In this document: one piece after another, positions 43,766 to 52,606 of the stretch
Position numbering within the stretch: the stretch's first letter is position 1
Layout of the letters: every line of letters starts with the position of its first letter
NCBI GenBank assembly: GCA_965247615.1
Contig: OZ252022.1
Span: forward strand, 2,542,001-2,606,000
From: G965197715 sp965247615
GTDB taxonomy: Bacteria; Chloroflexota; Dehalococcoidia; Lucifugimonadales; UBA1127
Direction: 5' to 3'
DNA: 64,000 nt
Program-made: the position numbers and the translations under genes
The notes under the pieces: model-generated
Database searches by the model: none
What the model saw: the letters and a program-made list of their open reading frames with translations, nothing else
What the model was told of the DNA's origin: nothing

Positions 43766-43984
43766 AAAACGAGGCCGCAGTGCAGGCCGCCTTCATAGCA
43801 AGGGACGGACTTCTGCTGATCTTGCTGTCCAGTTTGGCGGGCCCAGGGTGACAGCAAGAGCGTCGTCATGCTGCGGGACTCGATAGCATTGGTATGCCTC
43901 AGGCTCAACTTGATCTAACGCCAACACACCCTGGGCGTACCAGGTTAGGCTTGGCATTGACACCAAAGAACCCCGTGTGCTGAA

Positions 43985-45463
43985 ATGCCCACAACGGACC
44001 GTTTCACTATGCGCCACCTCCTGCTAAACATACCCGCCCTCATCGCCCTCGCCCTGCTCTGCGCCCTCGCCACCCCAACGGTCAACGCGCAGGACAGCCC
44101 CTATAGCTGGGAATCCATCGACCACATCGACCAAGTGTCCGTTTCCATGGACAGCCGGGATCTGCCCGTCGGGACCGACCGCGGCCAACGGAACTTTCAG
44201 ATAGGCTGGGAGCACCGCCCCGTCAACCCCCCGGAGACCCTCACCGTCGGTCTCTTTTCCCTCCAGGGCCTCGTGGACGCCCCGACCCCCAACTGGAAGG
44301 GAGCTTCCTGGGTCTTCGAGAAGACCCGCCTCATCAGCCGGTACCCCACAGTGAACTGGGAGCGCGTAACCTATCTCCTCTATTGGTCGCTCCGGATTTC
44401 CGTCTTTGCCCTGCCCGTCCTGCTTTTCATCGCCACCCGCATCCGCAAGTCCCGCTGGTCCGCCGACCACTACCCCCAAGTGCCCCAGGGTTTGACCACG
44501 CTCCCCAGCGACCTTCCCGCCCCGGCGGTGTCGGTGCTTGGCAACCGTGAGGTCGGCCCGCAAACCTACCTGTCCATCCTCGTGGATATGCTCCAGAGGG
44601 GCAATTTGACCATCACCGGCGGCTACGGCGGGTTCAATGAGCTAAGGGAGTACCAATCGAACGTCTCGCTTGCCCGTCAGTTTGAACCTGATCAGCCATG
44701 GGAAAAGGAGGTCTACAGCGCTCTGCCTTTCTTGTCTGCCTCAGATTTACTGAAGCCAAACTCAGATATGCTGAAGGATTTACTGAAGCCAAACTCAGAC
44801 ATGCTGAAGGATTTACTGAAGCCAAACTCAGATATGCTGAAGTTAGCATTCGAGGGGCGGCAGAAAGCCATCCGCACCCATCTGGACGAGTGCCTGCAGT
44901 CCCGGGGCATTTTTGATGCACCCCCCTTGCAGGTCATGGCAGAACAGGGACAGGGTTGGATGGCTAAATTCGGGTGGTTCTTGGCCTCAGTAATCTTGGC
45001 CGTGGGCGTGGGCCTCTGGGTCAACTTCTGGCTGCCCTGGTGGGCCGGCGCCGCCATCGGAATCCCGATTGCAGTGGTTTTTCTCCTAGGCTACGCTTAT
45101 GACTTGACCTCAGGACGCCTGAACCCGACTCCGGCCGGAGCCCTCGAGATTAGCCAATGGTGGTCCTTCGCAGGGTCGATCGGGGACCGCCGCGTCTCCC
45201 CTTCCCTGGACCCCAGCCAGCCCGACCCCATGCTGCCGTACGCCGTGGCCCTGAACGAAGCGAGCCAGTGGCTCAACGACATCAACGCTCTGCCTCCCTG
45301 GTTTCTCCCCGAAGGACCCAGCGAACAGACCCGAGAGGGCCTCTACGCCGCCTACCGCGGTTTCATCGGCGCCGACTCCTGGGATCTACTCGGAGGCCCA
45401 AATATCAAATCCATGTCCACCCGGGGAGGCGGTCACGGTCCCGGCGGTGACGGCGGGGGCTAA
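43985..45463 (+). CDS. DUF2207-like membrane protein with an internal tandem repeat
   Basis: 492 aa. A signal-like N-terminal segment, a periplasmic part, a membrane span near 135-155, a long cytoplasmic part, two further spans near 325-365, and a Gly-rich end (GGGHGPGGDGGG) match the DUF2207 layout. In the middle the 11-residue unit DLLKPNSDMLK is present three times (a 33-bp tandem repeat at 44744-44842). The start may be the second ATG (44012). Function unknown. Confidence 0.72.
   Translation: MPTTDRFTMRHLLLNIPALIALALLCALATPTVNAQDSPYSWESIDHIDQVSVSMDSRDLPVGTDRGQRNFQIGWEHRPVNPPETLTVGLFSLQGLVDAPTPNWKGASWVFEKTRLISRYPTVNWERVTYLLYWSLRISVFALPVLLFIATRIRKSRWSADHYPQVPQGLTTLPSDLPAPAVSVLGNREVGPQTYLSILVDMLQRGNLTITGGYGGFNELREYQSNVSLARQFEPDQPWEKEVYSALPFLSASDLLKPNSDMLKDLLKPNSDMLKDLLKPNSDMLKLAFEGRQKAIRTHLDECLQSRGIFDAPPLQVMAEQGQGWMAKFGWFLASVILAVGVGLWVNFWLPWWAGAAIGIPIAVVFLLGYAYDLTSGRLNPTPAGALEISQWWSFAGSIGDRRVSPSLDPSQPDPMLPYAVALNEASQWLNDINALPPWFLPEGPSEQTREGLYAAYRGFIGADSWDLLGGPNIKSMSTRGGGHGPGGDGGG
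44744..44842 (+). repeat. 33-bp in-frame tandem repeat, three units
   Basis: Units at 44744-44776, 44777-44809 and 44810-44842 differ at one base (T/C in GATATG/GACATG). The low GC of the unit stands out from the surrounding gene. The repeat adds whole 11-residue blocks, so its number may vary between strains. Confidence 0.92.
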
Positions 45464-45502
45464 ATCCTCTCACCCTCTCCCAAGCCGGCCTCCACATCCG
45501 CC

Positions 45503-45543
45503 CCCAGCACACCCTCCCCCGCGTGGCCGTCGCGCCAGCGACC
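45503..45543 (+). repeat. REP-like repeat core, copy 11a
   Basis: CCCAGCACACCCTCCCCCGC, then GTGGCCGTCGCGCCAGCGACC, about 40 bp behind the DUF2207-like gene. Confidence 0.78.
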
Positions 45544-45650
45544 CTGTGCCACCCGCCTCTTGCCTGTACAGCATATGCGTTCTATTCTTACAGGCATCAG
45601 CCGCCGATGAAGGCGGCCAAGGAGGTGGGACACCGTAGCCAACCGGTCCG

Positions 45651-45758
45651 ATGTGGCGGCCCCGCAACCCTCCCCCCACATGGCCGTCGCGCAGCGACCG
45701 CCAGCGACCCGTCGTCATTCCCGCACCCACCCACCGTCATTCCCGCGAAAGCGGGAAT
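45651..45758 (+). repeat. Interspersed REP-like repeat, copy 11b
   Basis: GGCGGCCCCGCAACCCTCC core with hairpin GTCGCGCAGCGACC, then a 46-bp stretch (45713-45758) ending GCGAAAGCGGGAAT that recurs exactly at 45821-45866. Confidence 0.84.
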
Positions 45759-45820
45759 GTGGATTCACATTTCAAGTGCAACACCTGATTTAGGAATATC
45801 TCAGCAGGAGTCCGGTATCC

Positions 45821-45866
45821 CGTCATTCCCGCACCCACCCACCGTCATTCCCGCGAAAGCGGGAAT
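45821..45866 (+). repeat. REP-like repeat, copy 11c, inside the IS30 remnant
   Basis: Exact second copy of the 46-bp stretch at 45713-45758. It joins the broken end of the transposase reading frame. Confidence 0.85.
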
Positions 45867-46560
45867 CCATGGAGGTGGTAATGCCTTGCGAACTCCGTCC
45901 CGTTATCGAAGGTGACCGTCCGGCGCCACTGGGGCGGGAAAGGCACCTGGGACATGGCACGGGCGATGGGGTCTGCGGCCTTCCCCGGTGGTCTGAGGGC
46001 GATGAGCAGGCGGGAGTGGCGCTCGTGGAGGGTGAGGACTGCCTGCCCGTAGGTCCTGAACAGCATCAGGTCTGCTTCCCAGTGGCCGGGGGTCTGCCGG
46101 TCGTCAGCAGCCTGGGGCCGTTCAGGGGCGGCGGTGGGCGATGAAGGATGCGGGGCCGTTTGGACTTCGCCCTGGGCAGGTAGTGACGCCATGAGTAGTC
46201 CTTCTTCCGGGCCATCTGAGAGTAGATGAACCGGTAGATGCTCTCACCTTCGTCCAGAGCGAGACGTCCGGCCACTTGCTCCGGAGACCAGCCCTGTCCC
46301 AGACGGGAGAAGACCTTCTCCCGCAGAGGACCATCCCGCTCCAGCCGGGAACCCCGCCAACGACGGGCGTGGGCCTGCTGGTCGGCATATACAGGTTGGT
46401 ATCCTTGGGTCCGTGAACCGTTGCGCTTCATCTCTCTAGCCACCGTCGATGGCGGGCGATCCACACCTGCTGCGATTTGGCGGACCGAGTATCCCTTGGC
46501 AAGTAGTCGGGCAATCTCACATCGCTCTTCAATGGTGACCTGTGTATATTCTTTTCCCAT
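45867..46560 (-). pseudogene. IS30-family transposase, frameshifted and truncated
   Basis: The N-terminal part (starts GKEYTQVTIEERCEIARLL) has the IS30 helix-turn-helix and the REMKRNGS segment. The DDE core then continues in another frame: GHWEADLM holds the first Asp and VTFDNGTEFARH the second. At least two frame changes lie between about 46120 and 46200, and the third catalytic residue and C-terminus are absent because a repeat begins there. It cannot make an active enzyme. Confidence 0.85.
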
Positions 46561-46797
46561 GACAACAACTCTGGTGTTGCACTTCGTTTGTGAGTCTAGA
46601 GAATCCATGGTGGGGCGCGGGGGGGTCCCCCACCCAACAACAATCAAAACGGCACAGCCCCCCGAAGCTACCGGCGGGTCCCCCAAAGCAATCAATCATC
46701 CTTTTTGCACTTTCCAGCTTCAGTATCCGCAAAAAAACGCTTGGACCATCATACGAAGCTAAACATTCAAACCAGGTCAGGGCGTCCGTCGCGGGGG

Positions 46798-46827
46798 TTG
46801 ACCCTTTGGCCTGGGGGAGCGTATCGT
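46798..46827 (+). promoter_or_regulatory. Candidate promoter for the first cupin gene
   Basis: TTGACC (46798-46803) and TATCGT (46822-46827), 18 bp apart, 48 bp before the start codon. The -10 box is poor. Confidence 0.35.
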
Positions 46828-46874
46828 GCCTGGTGGCCCGGCGGCCGCCCAACACACCGTCCAGGAGGGGACTC

Positions 46875-47987
46875 ATGGCAAGAACGAAAGGCGAGATCAC
46901 GCGGAATATGCGCACGCCGTACATGATATGGCAGGAGAAGGAGGGCATCCCGAGCATCGGGGGGCACTCCGTGGAGGACCTGTTCAACGTGGACGTGTTC
47001 CCGTGGGCGCGCATGGGCGGCAAGGGGGTGTTCATCAACCTTGAGGGGTCTGAGCAGGCAAACGACGCCTATGTGTGCGAGATTCCCCCGGGGCAGGCCC
47101 TGGAGCCGCAGCGCCACCTCTTCGAGGCCTTCGTCTTCGTCCTGTCCGGGCGCGGCGCCACGACCATCTGGCAGCCGAGCGGGAACAAGCAGAGCTTCGA
47201 GTGGGGGGCGGGCAGCCTCTTCGCGCCGCCCATCAACTGCAACTACCAGCTCTTCAACGGATCGGGGACGGAGCCGGCGAGGTTCCTGTCGATGACCACG
47301 GCGCCGGTGGTCCTGAACCTGTTCCACAACGAGGACTTTGTCTTCAGGAACGATTTCGTCTTCGCGGACCGGTACAGCGGGGAGGACGACTACTTCGACG
47401 CGGAGGGAACGCTGTACTTCAACCGGCTGTGGGAGTCGAACTTCATCCCGGACGTGTACACGATGCGGCTGCTGGAGTACAAGGAACGCGGCGCAGGCGT
47501 CAACGTCCGCTTCCAGATGTCGGACAACACGATGGGGTCGCATATTTCGGAGTTCCCCGTGGGGACGTACAAGAAGGGGCACCGGCATGGACCCGGGGCG
47601 CACGTGATCATCCTGAACGGGACCGGGTACTCGCTGCTGTGGCCGCAGGGGCGGGAGCCCCAGCAGTTCCCGTGGAAGAAGGGCAGCCTGCTGGTGCCGC
47701 CGGACAACTGGTTCCATCAGCACTTCAACACGGGAGGGGACTCGGCGCGCTACCTGGCGCTGCGGTGGGGGAGCGACAAGTACGGTGTGCGCGCGGTGCG
47801 GATGGCGCACAACGCGCAAGCTCAGTACGCGAGCCAGGAGGAGGGCGGCGACCAGATCGACTACAAGGAAGAGGACCCGCACATTATGGACCTGTTCAAG
47901 GAGGAGCTGGCCAAGAGCGGTCTGCAGCCGGCGGAGCCCATGGACTCGTGGCGCAGGGACGACGGAACAAGCGGGTCCGGAGACTAG
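46875..47987 (+). CDS. Bicupin dioxygenase-like protein, N-terminal metal site degenerate
   Basis: 370 aa with two cupin domains, related to gentisate 1,2-dioxygenase-like proteins. The C-terminal cupin has the metal ligands (KGHRHGPGAH and WFHQHFN). In the N-terminal cupin the usual HxH reads H81-L-F83 and the last His is Tyr (NCNYQLF), so that site is probably empty. AGGAGG precedes the ATG. A paralogue with both sites lies at 48281. It is likely a ring-opening or other dioxygenase; the substrate is not known. Confidence 0.83.
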   Translation: MARTKGEITRNMRTPYMIWQEKEGIPSIGGHSVEDLFNVDVFPWARMGGKGVFINLEGSEQANDAYVCEIPPGQALEPQRHLFEAFVFVLSGRGATTIWQPSGNKQSFEWGAGSLFAPPINCNYQLFNGSGTEPARFLSMTTAPVVLNLFHNEDFVFRNDFVFADRYSGEDDYFDAEGTLYFNRLWESNFIPDVYTMRLLEYKERGAGVNVRFQMSDNTMGSHISEFPVGTYKKGHRHGPGAHVIILNGTGYSLLWPQGREPQQFPWKKGSLLVPPDNWFHQHFNTGGDSARYLALRWGSDKYGVRAVRMAHNAQAQYASQEEGGDQIDYKEEDPHIMDLFKEELAKSGLQPAEPMDSWRRDDGTSGSGD

Positions 47988-48083
47988 CTCCCCAGCGACC
48001 CCCGGCGTGGCGGCCTTGTGTGGGGAGGGAGCTGCGCTCTCTCCGCCACCCTGGATTCCCGCCTGCGGAGACCTCTGCACAAC

Positions 48084-48154
48084 CGTCATTCCCGCACCCA
48101 CCCGCCGTGGCGACCCCGCAACCCTCCTCCTGCGTGGCCGTCGCGCCAGCGACC
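48084..48154 (+). repeat. Interspersed REP-like repeat, copy 12
   Basis: CGTCATTCCCGCACCCACC, CGACCCCGCAACCCTCC and the GTCGCGCCAGCGACC hairpin, between the two cupin genes. Nothing else is visible in 47988-48280. Confidence 0.83.
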
Positions 48155-48280
48155 GCCAGCGGCCCGCAGCCTTGACACGCCTGGGCGGGGCGTCTAGGAT
48201 TCGGGTTTGAGCCCAGCGTTTTTGTAGTCCATGACGTGTAAATGGTCTACCTGTGGGACAAGATTGAGAGGAGGAATAGG

Positions 48281-49399
48281 ATGACGACTCAGAGCAATGG
48301 CGGCCAGCACCCCTACTACGGTATCTTCCCCTACTTCGACTTCGTAAAGACCGAGGGCGTCCCCGTGATCGACGCCTACAGCGTGGACTGCCACACGGTC
48401 GCCCTCGAGCCCTGGGAACGCCTCGGCGGGCGCGGGGCCTACGTCCACCTCGCCGGCCGCTCCGACTACCTCTCCGCCTACGTGGTGGAGATTGAGCCCG
48501 GCGGCCAGCTCAAGCCCGAACAGCACATGCACGACGAGCTCATGTACGTGGTCTCCGGACGGGGCGCCACGACCATCGAGCTCCCCAACGGGAAGACGCA
48601 CACCTTCGAGTGGGGCCCGACGTCGATCTTCGGGATCCCCCTCAACGCCAAGCACCAGTTATTCAACGGCTCGGGCTCCGAGCCCGCGCGCCTCGCCGCC
48701 GTCACCGACCTCCCCATCATCCTCAACGTCTTCCACAACCCCGCCTTCATCTATGACAACCCCTACCAGTTCCCCGAGCGCGCCGACGTCGAGCGCTACT
48801 TCCGCGGCGAGGGCGAGTTCCGGGAGGTGAAGCCGGGCCGCCACCAGTGGGAGACCAACTTCGTCCCCGAGCTCGTCAACTTCGAGCTGCCAACCTGGCA
48901 CGCACGGGGCGCCGGCGGCAACAACATCCAGTTCCTCCTGGCCGACAGCTCCATGCACTGCCACCTCTCCGAGTTCCAGTCCGGAACGTACAAGAAGGCG
49001 CACGCCCACAATGCCGGGGCACACATCTGGTGCGTCACGGGCGAGGGCTACTCGCTGCTCTGGAAGGAAGGCGAGAGCCCCGTGGACACCGTGCGCGTGG
49101 ACTGGAAGCCCGGCACCCTCTACGCCCCGCCGGACGGCCCCACCTACCACCAGCACTTCAACGTCTCCAAGGGGTCGTCACGCTACCTGGTTTTCGGCTT
49201 CGGGGGGGCCCGGTACCCGGTGCTGGAAAGCAAGTTCAAGGGCTACGAGGGCATGGACCTCTCTCACAAGGAGGGCGGGCACCAGATGGAGTACGAGGAC
49301 GAAGACCCCCGCATCCTGAATCTGTTTGAGAACGAGCTGGCGGAGCGGGGCGTCGACTCGAAGATGCGGGACTACATCAAGAACAGAGCAACAGCCTAG
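48281..49399 (+). CDS. Bicupin dioxygenase-like protein
   Basis: 372 aa, paralogue of the protein at 46875. Both cupin cores look metal-competent: H82-M-H84 with KHQLFN in the first, and KKAHAHNAGAH with YHQHFN in the second. The C-terminal YEDEDPRILNLFENEL tail is shared with the paralogue. GAGGAGG lies ahead of the ATG at 48281. Its C-rich plus strand differs from the G-rich neighbours on both sides, so it may have arrived or turned separately. Confidence 0.85.
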   Translation: MTTQSNGGQHPYYGIFPYFDFVKTEGVPVIDAYSVDCHTVALEPWERLGGRGAYVHLAGRSDYLSAYVVEIEPGGQLKPEQHMHDELMYVVSGRGATTIELPNGKTHTFEWGPTSIFGIPLNAKHQLFNGSGSEPARLAAVTDLPIILNVFHNPAFIYDNPYQFPERADVERYFRGEGEFREVKPGRHQWETNFVPELVNFELPTWHARGAGGNNIQFLLADSSMHCHLSEFQSGTYKKAHAHNAGAHIWCVTGEGYSLLWKEGESPVDTVRVDWKPGTLYAPPDGPTYHQHFNVSKGSSRYLVFGFGGARYPVLESKFKGYEGMDLSHKEGGHQMEYEDEDPRILNLFENELAERGVDSKMRDYIKNRATA

Positions 49400-49431
49400 C
49401 CCTGGGCGAGCACAACACCGAAAGGAAGACA

Positions 49432-50991
49432 ATGGACGACCACGACGACCACGACGACGAGCACGTGCACGACGGCGCTGCGGAGGAGGAAGAGGGGCCC
49501 AGGTCAAAGAACGATTTCTACTACACGGACAACATCGAGCTCACGACGGTGGGCATCGACGTTGGGTCTTCGACGTCGCACCTGATGTTCTCGCACCTCC
49601 ACCTGCAGCGGCTGGGGCAGTTCCTGTCCAGCCGGTACGTGGTGGTGGAGCGGAGGGTGCTGCACCGATCGCCCATCCTGATCACGCCGTACCGCTCGGA
49701 CTACACCATCGACGCCGACCGGCTGCAGCGCTTCATTCACGACGCGTACGCTGAGGCGGACCTGAAGCCGGAGGACGTGGACAGCGGGGCGCTCATCCTG
49801 ACGGGTGAGGCGATCAAGCGGCACAACGCGCGGGAGATCGCGGACCTGTTCGCCAGCGAGGCGGGCAAGTTCGTCTGCGCGTCGGCGGGGCACAACCTGG
49901 AGGCGCTGCTGGCGGCGCAGGGGTCGGGGGCGGTGGCGGCGTCGCGGGACCCGGCGCAGACGGTGCTGAACATCGACGTCGGCGGAGGGACGTGCAAGTT
50001 CGCCGTCTGCCACAACGGCGAGGTCGTGGAGACGGCAGCCACCAACGTGGGCGGGCGCCTCATCGCCATGGACGACGACGGGCGGGTGAACCGCATCGAG
50101 GAGGCGGCACGCTGGATTGCGGACGACCTGGGGGTCAAGCTCGAGATAGGGGAGACCGTGGCGGAGGAGGACCTGCAACGCATCGTCGACGCCATGGCCG
50201 ACGCGCTCTTGGACGTGGTGCTGCACCGGCAGGGGTCCGCACTGTCGCAGAAGCTGATTCTGACGGCGCCGCTGGTCTCGACGGCGCCCGTGGACATGGT
50301 GCTGTTCTCCGGGGGTGTCTCCGAGTACCTGTACGGACAGGAGACCAAGACCTTCGGCGACATAGCTCCCATGCTGGCGGAGGCGGTGAAGAGCCGGATG
50401 ACCGCGGACGGGATGCCCGCCTTCGGGCGTCCGCCCATGGAGCGCATCCGGGCGACGGTGATCGGGGCGTCCCAGTTTACGGTACAGGTCAGCGGCAACA
50501 CGATCTCGATCTCGCAGCCGGCCATCCTGCCGATTCACAACCTCCAGGTGCTGTACCCTCAGCTTCCAGATCGGGAGGAGATAGAGCCGGAGGAGCTGAG
50601 CAGCGCGATCCAGAAGAGCTTCGAGCGGTTCGATCTGGAGGAGGGCGATATTCCGGTGGCGCTGGGCATCGGCTGGTCGGGGATGCCGCGATATCCGCTG
50701 CTGCGCAACCTGGCCCAGGGCATCACGGACGGGATACCCAAGAGCCTGAAGGCGGGCCTGCCCCTGGTGATGGTGTTCAGCAACGACTGCGGGAAGCTGG
50801 TTGGGGACATCATGCGGGAAGAGATGGGGATAACGAGCGAGGTGGTGTCCATCGACAACATCTACCTCAAGGAGTTCGACTACATCGACATCGGCGAGAT
50901 TATCTACCCGGCGAACGTGGTGCCGGTGGTGGTGAAGTCGTTGGTGTTTCCGGAGATTGCGAAGCCCGATGCACAGATGCTGGACCGGTGA
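49432..50991 (+). CDS. EutA-like ethanolamine ammonia-lyase reactivase (orphan)
   Basis: 519 aa. TTVGIDVGSSTSHLMFS, a second phosphate loop LNIDVGGGTCKF, and the adenosine-site region DMVLFSGGVSEYLYG give an ASKHA-fold reactivase of the EutA family. EutA replaces damaged cobalamin on ethanolamine ammonia-lyase with ATP. No EutB or EutC is in the window. The first 20 residues are almost all Asp, His and Glu (MDDHDDHDDEHVHD), a probable metal-binding arm. It may serve another B12 enzyme. Confidence 0.82.
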   Translation: MDDHDDHDDEHVHDGAAEEEEGPRSKNDFYYTDNIELTTVGIDVGSSTSHLMFSHLHLQRLGQFLSSRYVVVERRVLHRSPILITPYRSDYTIDADRLQRFIHDAYAEADLKPEDVDSGALILTGEAIKRHNAREIADLFASEAGKFVCASAGHNLEALLAAQGSGAVAASRDPAQTVLNIDVGGGTCKFAVCHNGEVVETAATNVGGRLIAMDDDGRVNRIEEAARWIADDLGVKLEIGETVAEEDLQRIVDAMADALLDVVLHRQGSALSQKLILTAPLVSTAPVDMVLFSGGVSEYLYGQETKTFGDIAPMLAEAVKSRMTADGMPAFGRPPMERIRATVIGASQFTVQVSGNTISISQPAILPIHNLQVLYPQLPDREEIEPEELSSAIQKSFERFDLEEGDIPVALGIGWSGMPRYPLLRNLAQGITDGIPKSLKAGLPLVMVFSNDCGKLVGDIMREEMGITSEVVSIDNIYLKEFDYIDIGEIIYPANVVPVVVKSLVFPEIAKPDAQMLDR

Positions 50992-51079
50992 ACGCGGCCA
51001 GAGGGCCGCTATCCGGCGCGGCAGGCCTGCCGCGCCGGAGTGACGCGGGGGACGCATCTGAAGGGGAAGACCGGGGCTG

Positions 51080-52348
51080 ATGCTCAGCGCGCGGGAGAAT
51101 GAACGGCTGACACGGGTCGGCCCTGGCACGCCCATGGGCGAGCTGATGCGGCGCTACTGGCACCCCGTGGCCGCTTCGGGGGAGCTTGCCGGGGAGCCCA
51201 CGAAGGCGGTACGGCTGCTGGGCGAGGACCTGGTGCTGTACCGGGACCGCGGGGGCGCCCTGGGCCTGATACAGGAGTCGTGCCCCCATCGGCGGGTGAA
51301 CCTGCTGTACGGCATCCCGGAGCAGCGGGGGCTGCGCTGCCCGTACCACGGCTGGCTCTTCGACGAGACGGGCAGGTGCTTGGAGACGCCGGCGGAGGCC
51401 CCCGAGAGCACGTTCAGGGACCGCGTACGGGCCACGGCGTACCCGGTGCAGGAGCTGAACGGGCTCATCTTCGCCTACCTGGGGCCGGAACCGGCGCCGC
51501 TGCTGCCCCGGTGGGACCTCTTTACGTACGAGAACAGCTTCCGGCACATCGGCCACACGATAGTCCCGTGCAACTGGGTGCAGTGCATGGAGAACTCGGT
51601 GGACCCTGTGCACACGGAGTGGCTGCACGGGCGCCTATTCCAGTACGTGACGGAGGGGGAGGGTACGCCGGAGTACGTGAGCTCACTGCTGAAGCGCCAC
51701 GTGAAGATCGGGTTCGACGTCTTCGAGCACGGGATCATCAAGCGACGGGTTGTCGAGGGCCAGACGGAGGAGCACGAGAACTGGCGGGTGGGGCATCCGC
51801 TGGTGTTCCCCAACATCCTGCGGGTGACGCAGGGCGGCAACGGCCACTCCTTCCAGTACCGGGTGCCCATGGACGACACGCACACCTACCACGTGTGGTA
51901 CAACGCCTACCTGATGCCCCCTGGGGTACAGGCCCCCAAGCAGGAGCAGATCCCCCACTACGAGGTGCCCCTGGTTGGCGGCGACGGCCGCCACATCATA
52001 GACAACATCGACAGCCAAGACATGATGGCGTGGGTGACGGAGGGGCCGGTGCACGACCGCTCGAAGGAGCGACTGGCCGAGTCCGACAAGGGGATCATCC
52101 TGTACCGCCGGCTGCTGCGGGAGCAGATGGAGCGGGTGGCGGAGGGGCTCGACCCGATGAATGTGTTCCGCGACGCCGCCAAGGCGCAGGACGTGCGGCT
52201 GGTGCAGGACGCCTTCGACAGCCTCACACGGGCGACGCCCGGTTCGCTGCTCAGCAACCAGGCCAAGTACAGCCCCGCAGCGGGGGAGCTGGAGAAGCTT
52301 CTTACGCGCGCCGCGGAGGTCGATAGGGCGGGCGCAGGGGGCGGGTAG
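51080..52348 (+). CDS. Rieske non-heme iron oxygenase, alpha subunit
   Basis: 422 aa aromatic-ring oxygenase of the phthalate dioxygenase-like (type I) group. The Rieske [2Fe-2S] site is C68-P-H70 with C87-x2-H90. The mononuclear iron ligands are in ENSVDPVHTEWLHG (two His), and the third is an acidic residue such as the Asp in DSQDMMAW. It hydroxylates or demethylates aromatic acids, needing a separate reductase, which is not in the window. It lies about 90 bp behind the EutA-like gene. Confidence 0.9.
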   Translation: MLSARENERLTRVGPGTPMGELMRRYWHPVAASGELAGEPTKAVRLLGEDLVLYRDRGGALGLIQESCPHRRVNLLYGIPEQRGLRCPYHGWLFDETGRCLETPAEAPESTFRDRVRATAYPVQELNGLIFAYLGPEPAPLLPRWDLFTYENSFRHIGHTIVPCNWVQCMENSVDPVHTEWLHGRLFQYVTEGEGTPEYVSSLLKRHVKIGFDVFEHGIIKRRVVEGQTEEHENWRVGHPLVFPNILRVTQGGNGHSFQYRVPMDDTHTYHVWYNAYLMPPGVQAPKQEQIPHYEVPLVGGDGRHIIDNIDSQDMMAWVTEGPVHDRSKERLAESDKGIILYRRLLREQMERVAEGLDPMNVFRDAAKAQDVRLVQDAFDSLTRATPGSLLSNQAKYSPAAGELEKLLTRAAEVDRAGAGGG

Positions 52349-52419
52349 GGGGCGGTTGCAAGTCGTCCGCGCCAGGCGGGGATGGGCCGGGGGGTGAATG
52401 GGGGCAGCGGCCGCGAAGC

Positions 52420-52449
52420 TTGACAATTCAGACGCCCCAATGGTACTAA
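52420..52449 (+). promoter_or_regulatory. Sigma-70-like promoter for the LigJ-like/RraA operon
   Basis: Perfect TTGACA (52420-52425) and TACTAA (52444-52449), 18 bp apart, in an AT-rich patch 158 bp before the amidohydrolase start. It is the best promoter match in this part of the window. Confidence 0.55.
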
Positions 52450-52606
52450 TTCTCAGCGCACCGCATTGGCTTGACCGGGTTGTGGGCGTGGTGGGGCCAG
52501 ACTCCGCGGGCATGTCGTGACCGCCTTTCCGTGTTGAACGAGCGTCACTACGGGTCTGCCCGCCATCGCCGGGAGCTCCAAGCCAGAACTAACAGGAGGA
52601 GGCACT

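Larger units (their letters stand above)
45774..46584 (-). mobile_element. Decayed IS30-family insertion sequence
   Basis: Inverted ends AAGTGCAACACC (45774-45785) and GGTGTTGCACTT (46573-46584) bracket a broken transposase. The left part of the element has been replaced by a REP-like repeat; only about 800 bp remain. Confidence 0.78.

Noticed and set aside
8768..48154. Interspersed repeats as a CRISPR array.
   Set aside because: Copies are kilobases apart, modular and without regular spacers.
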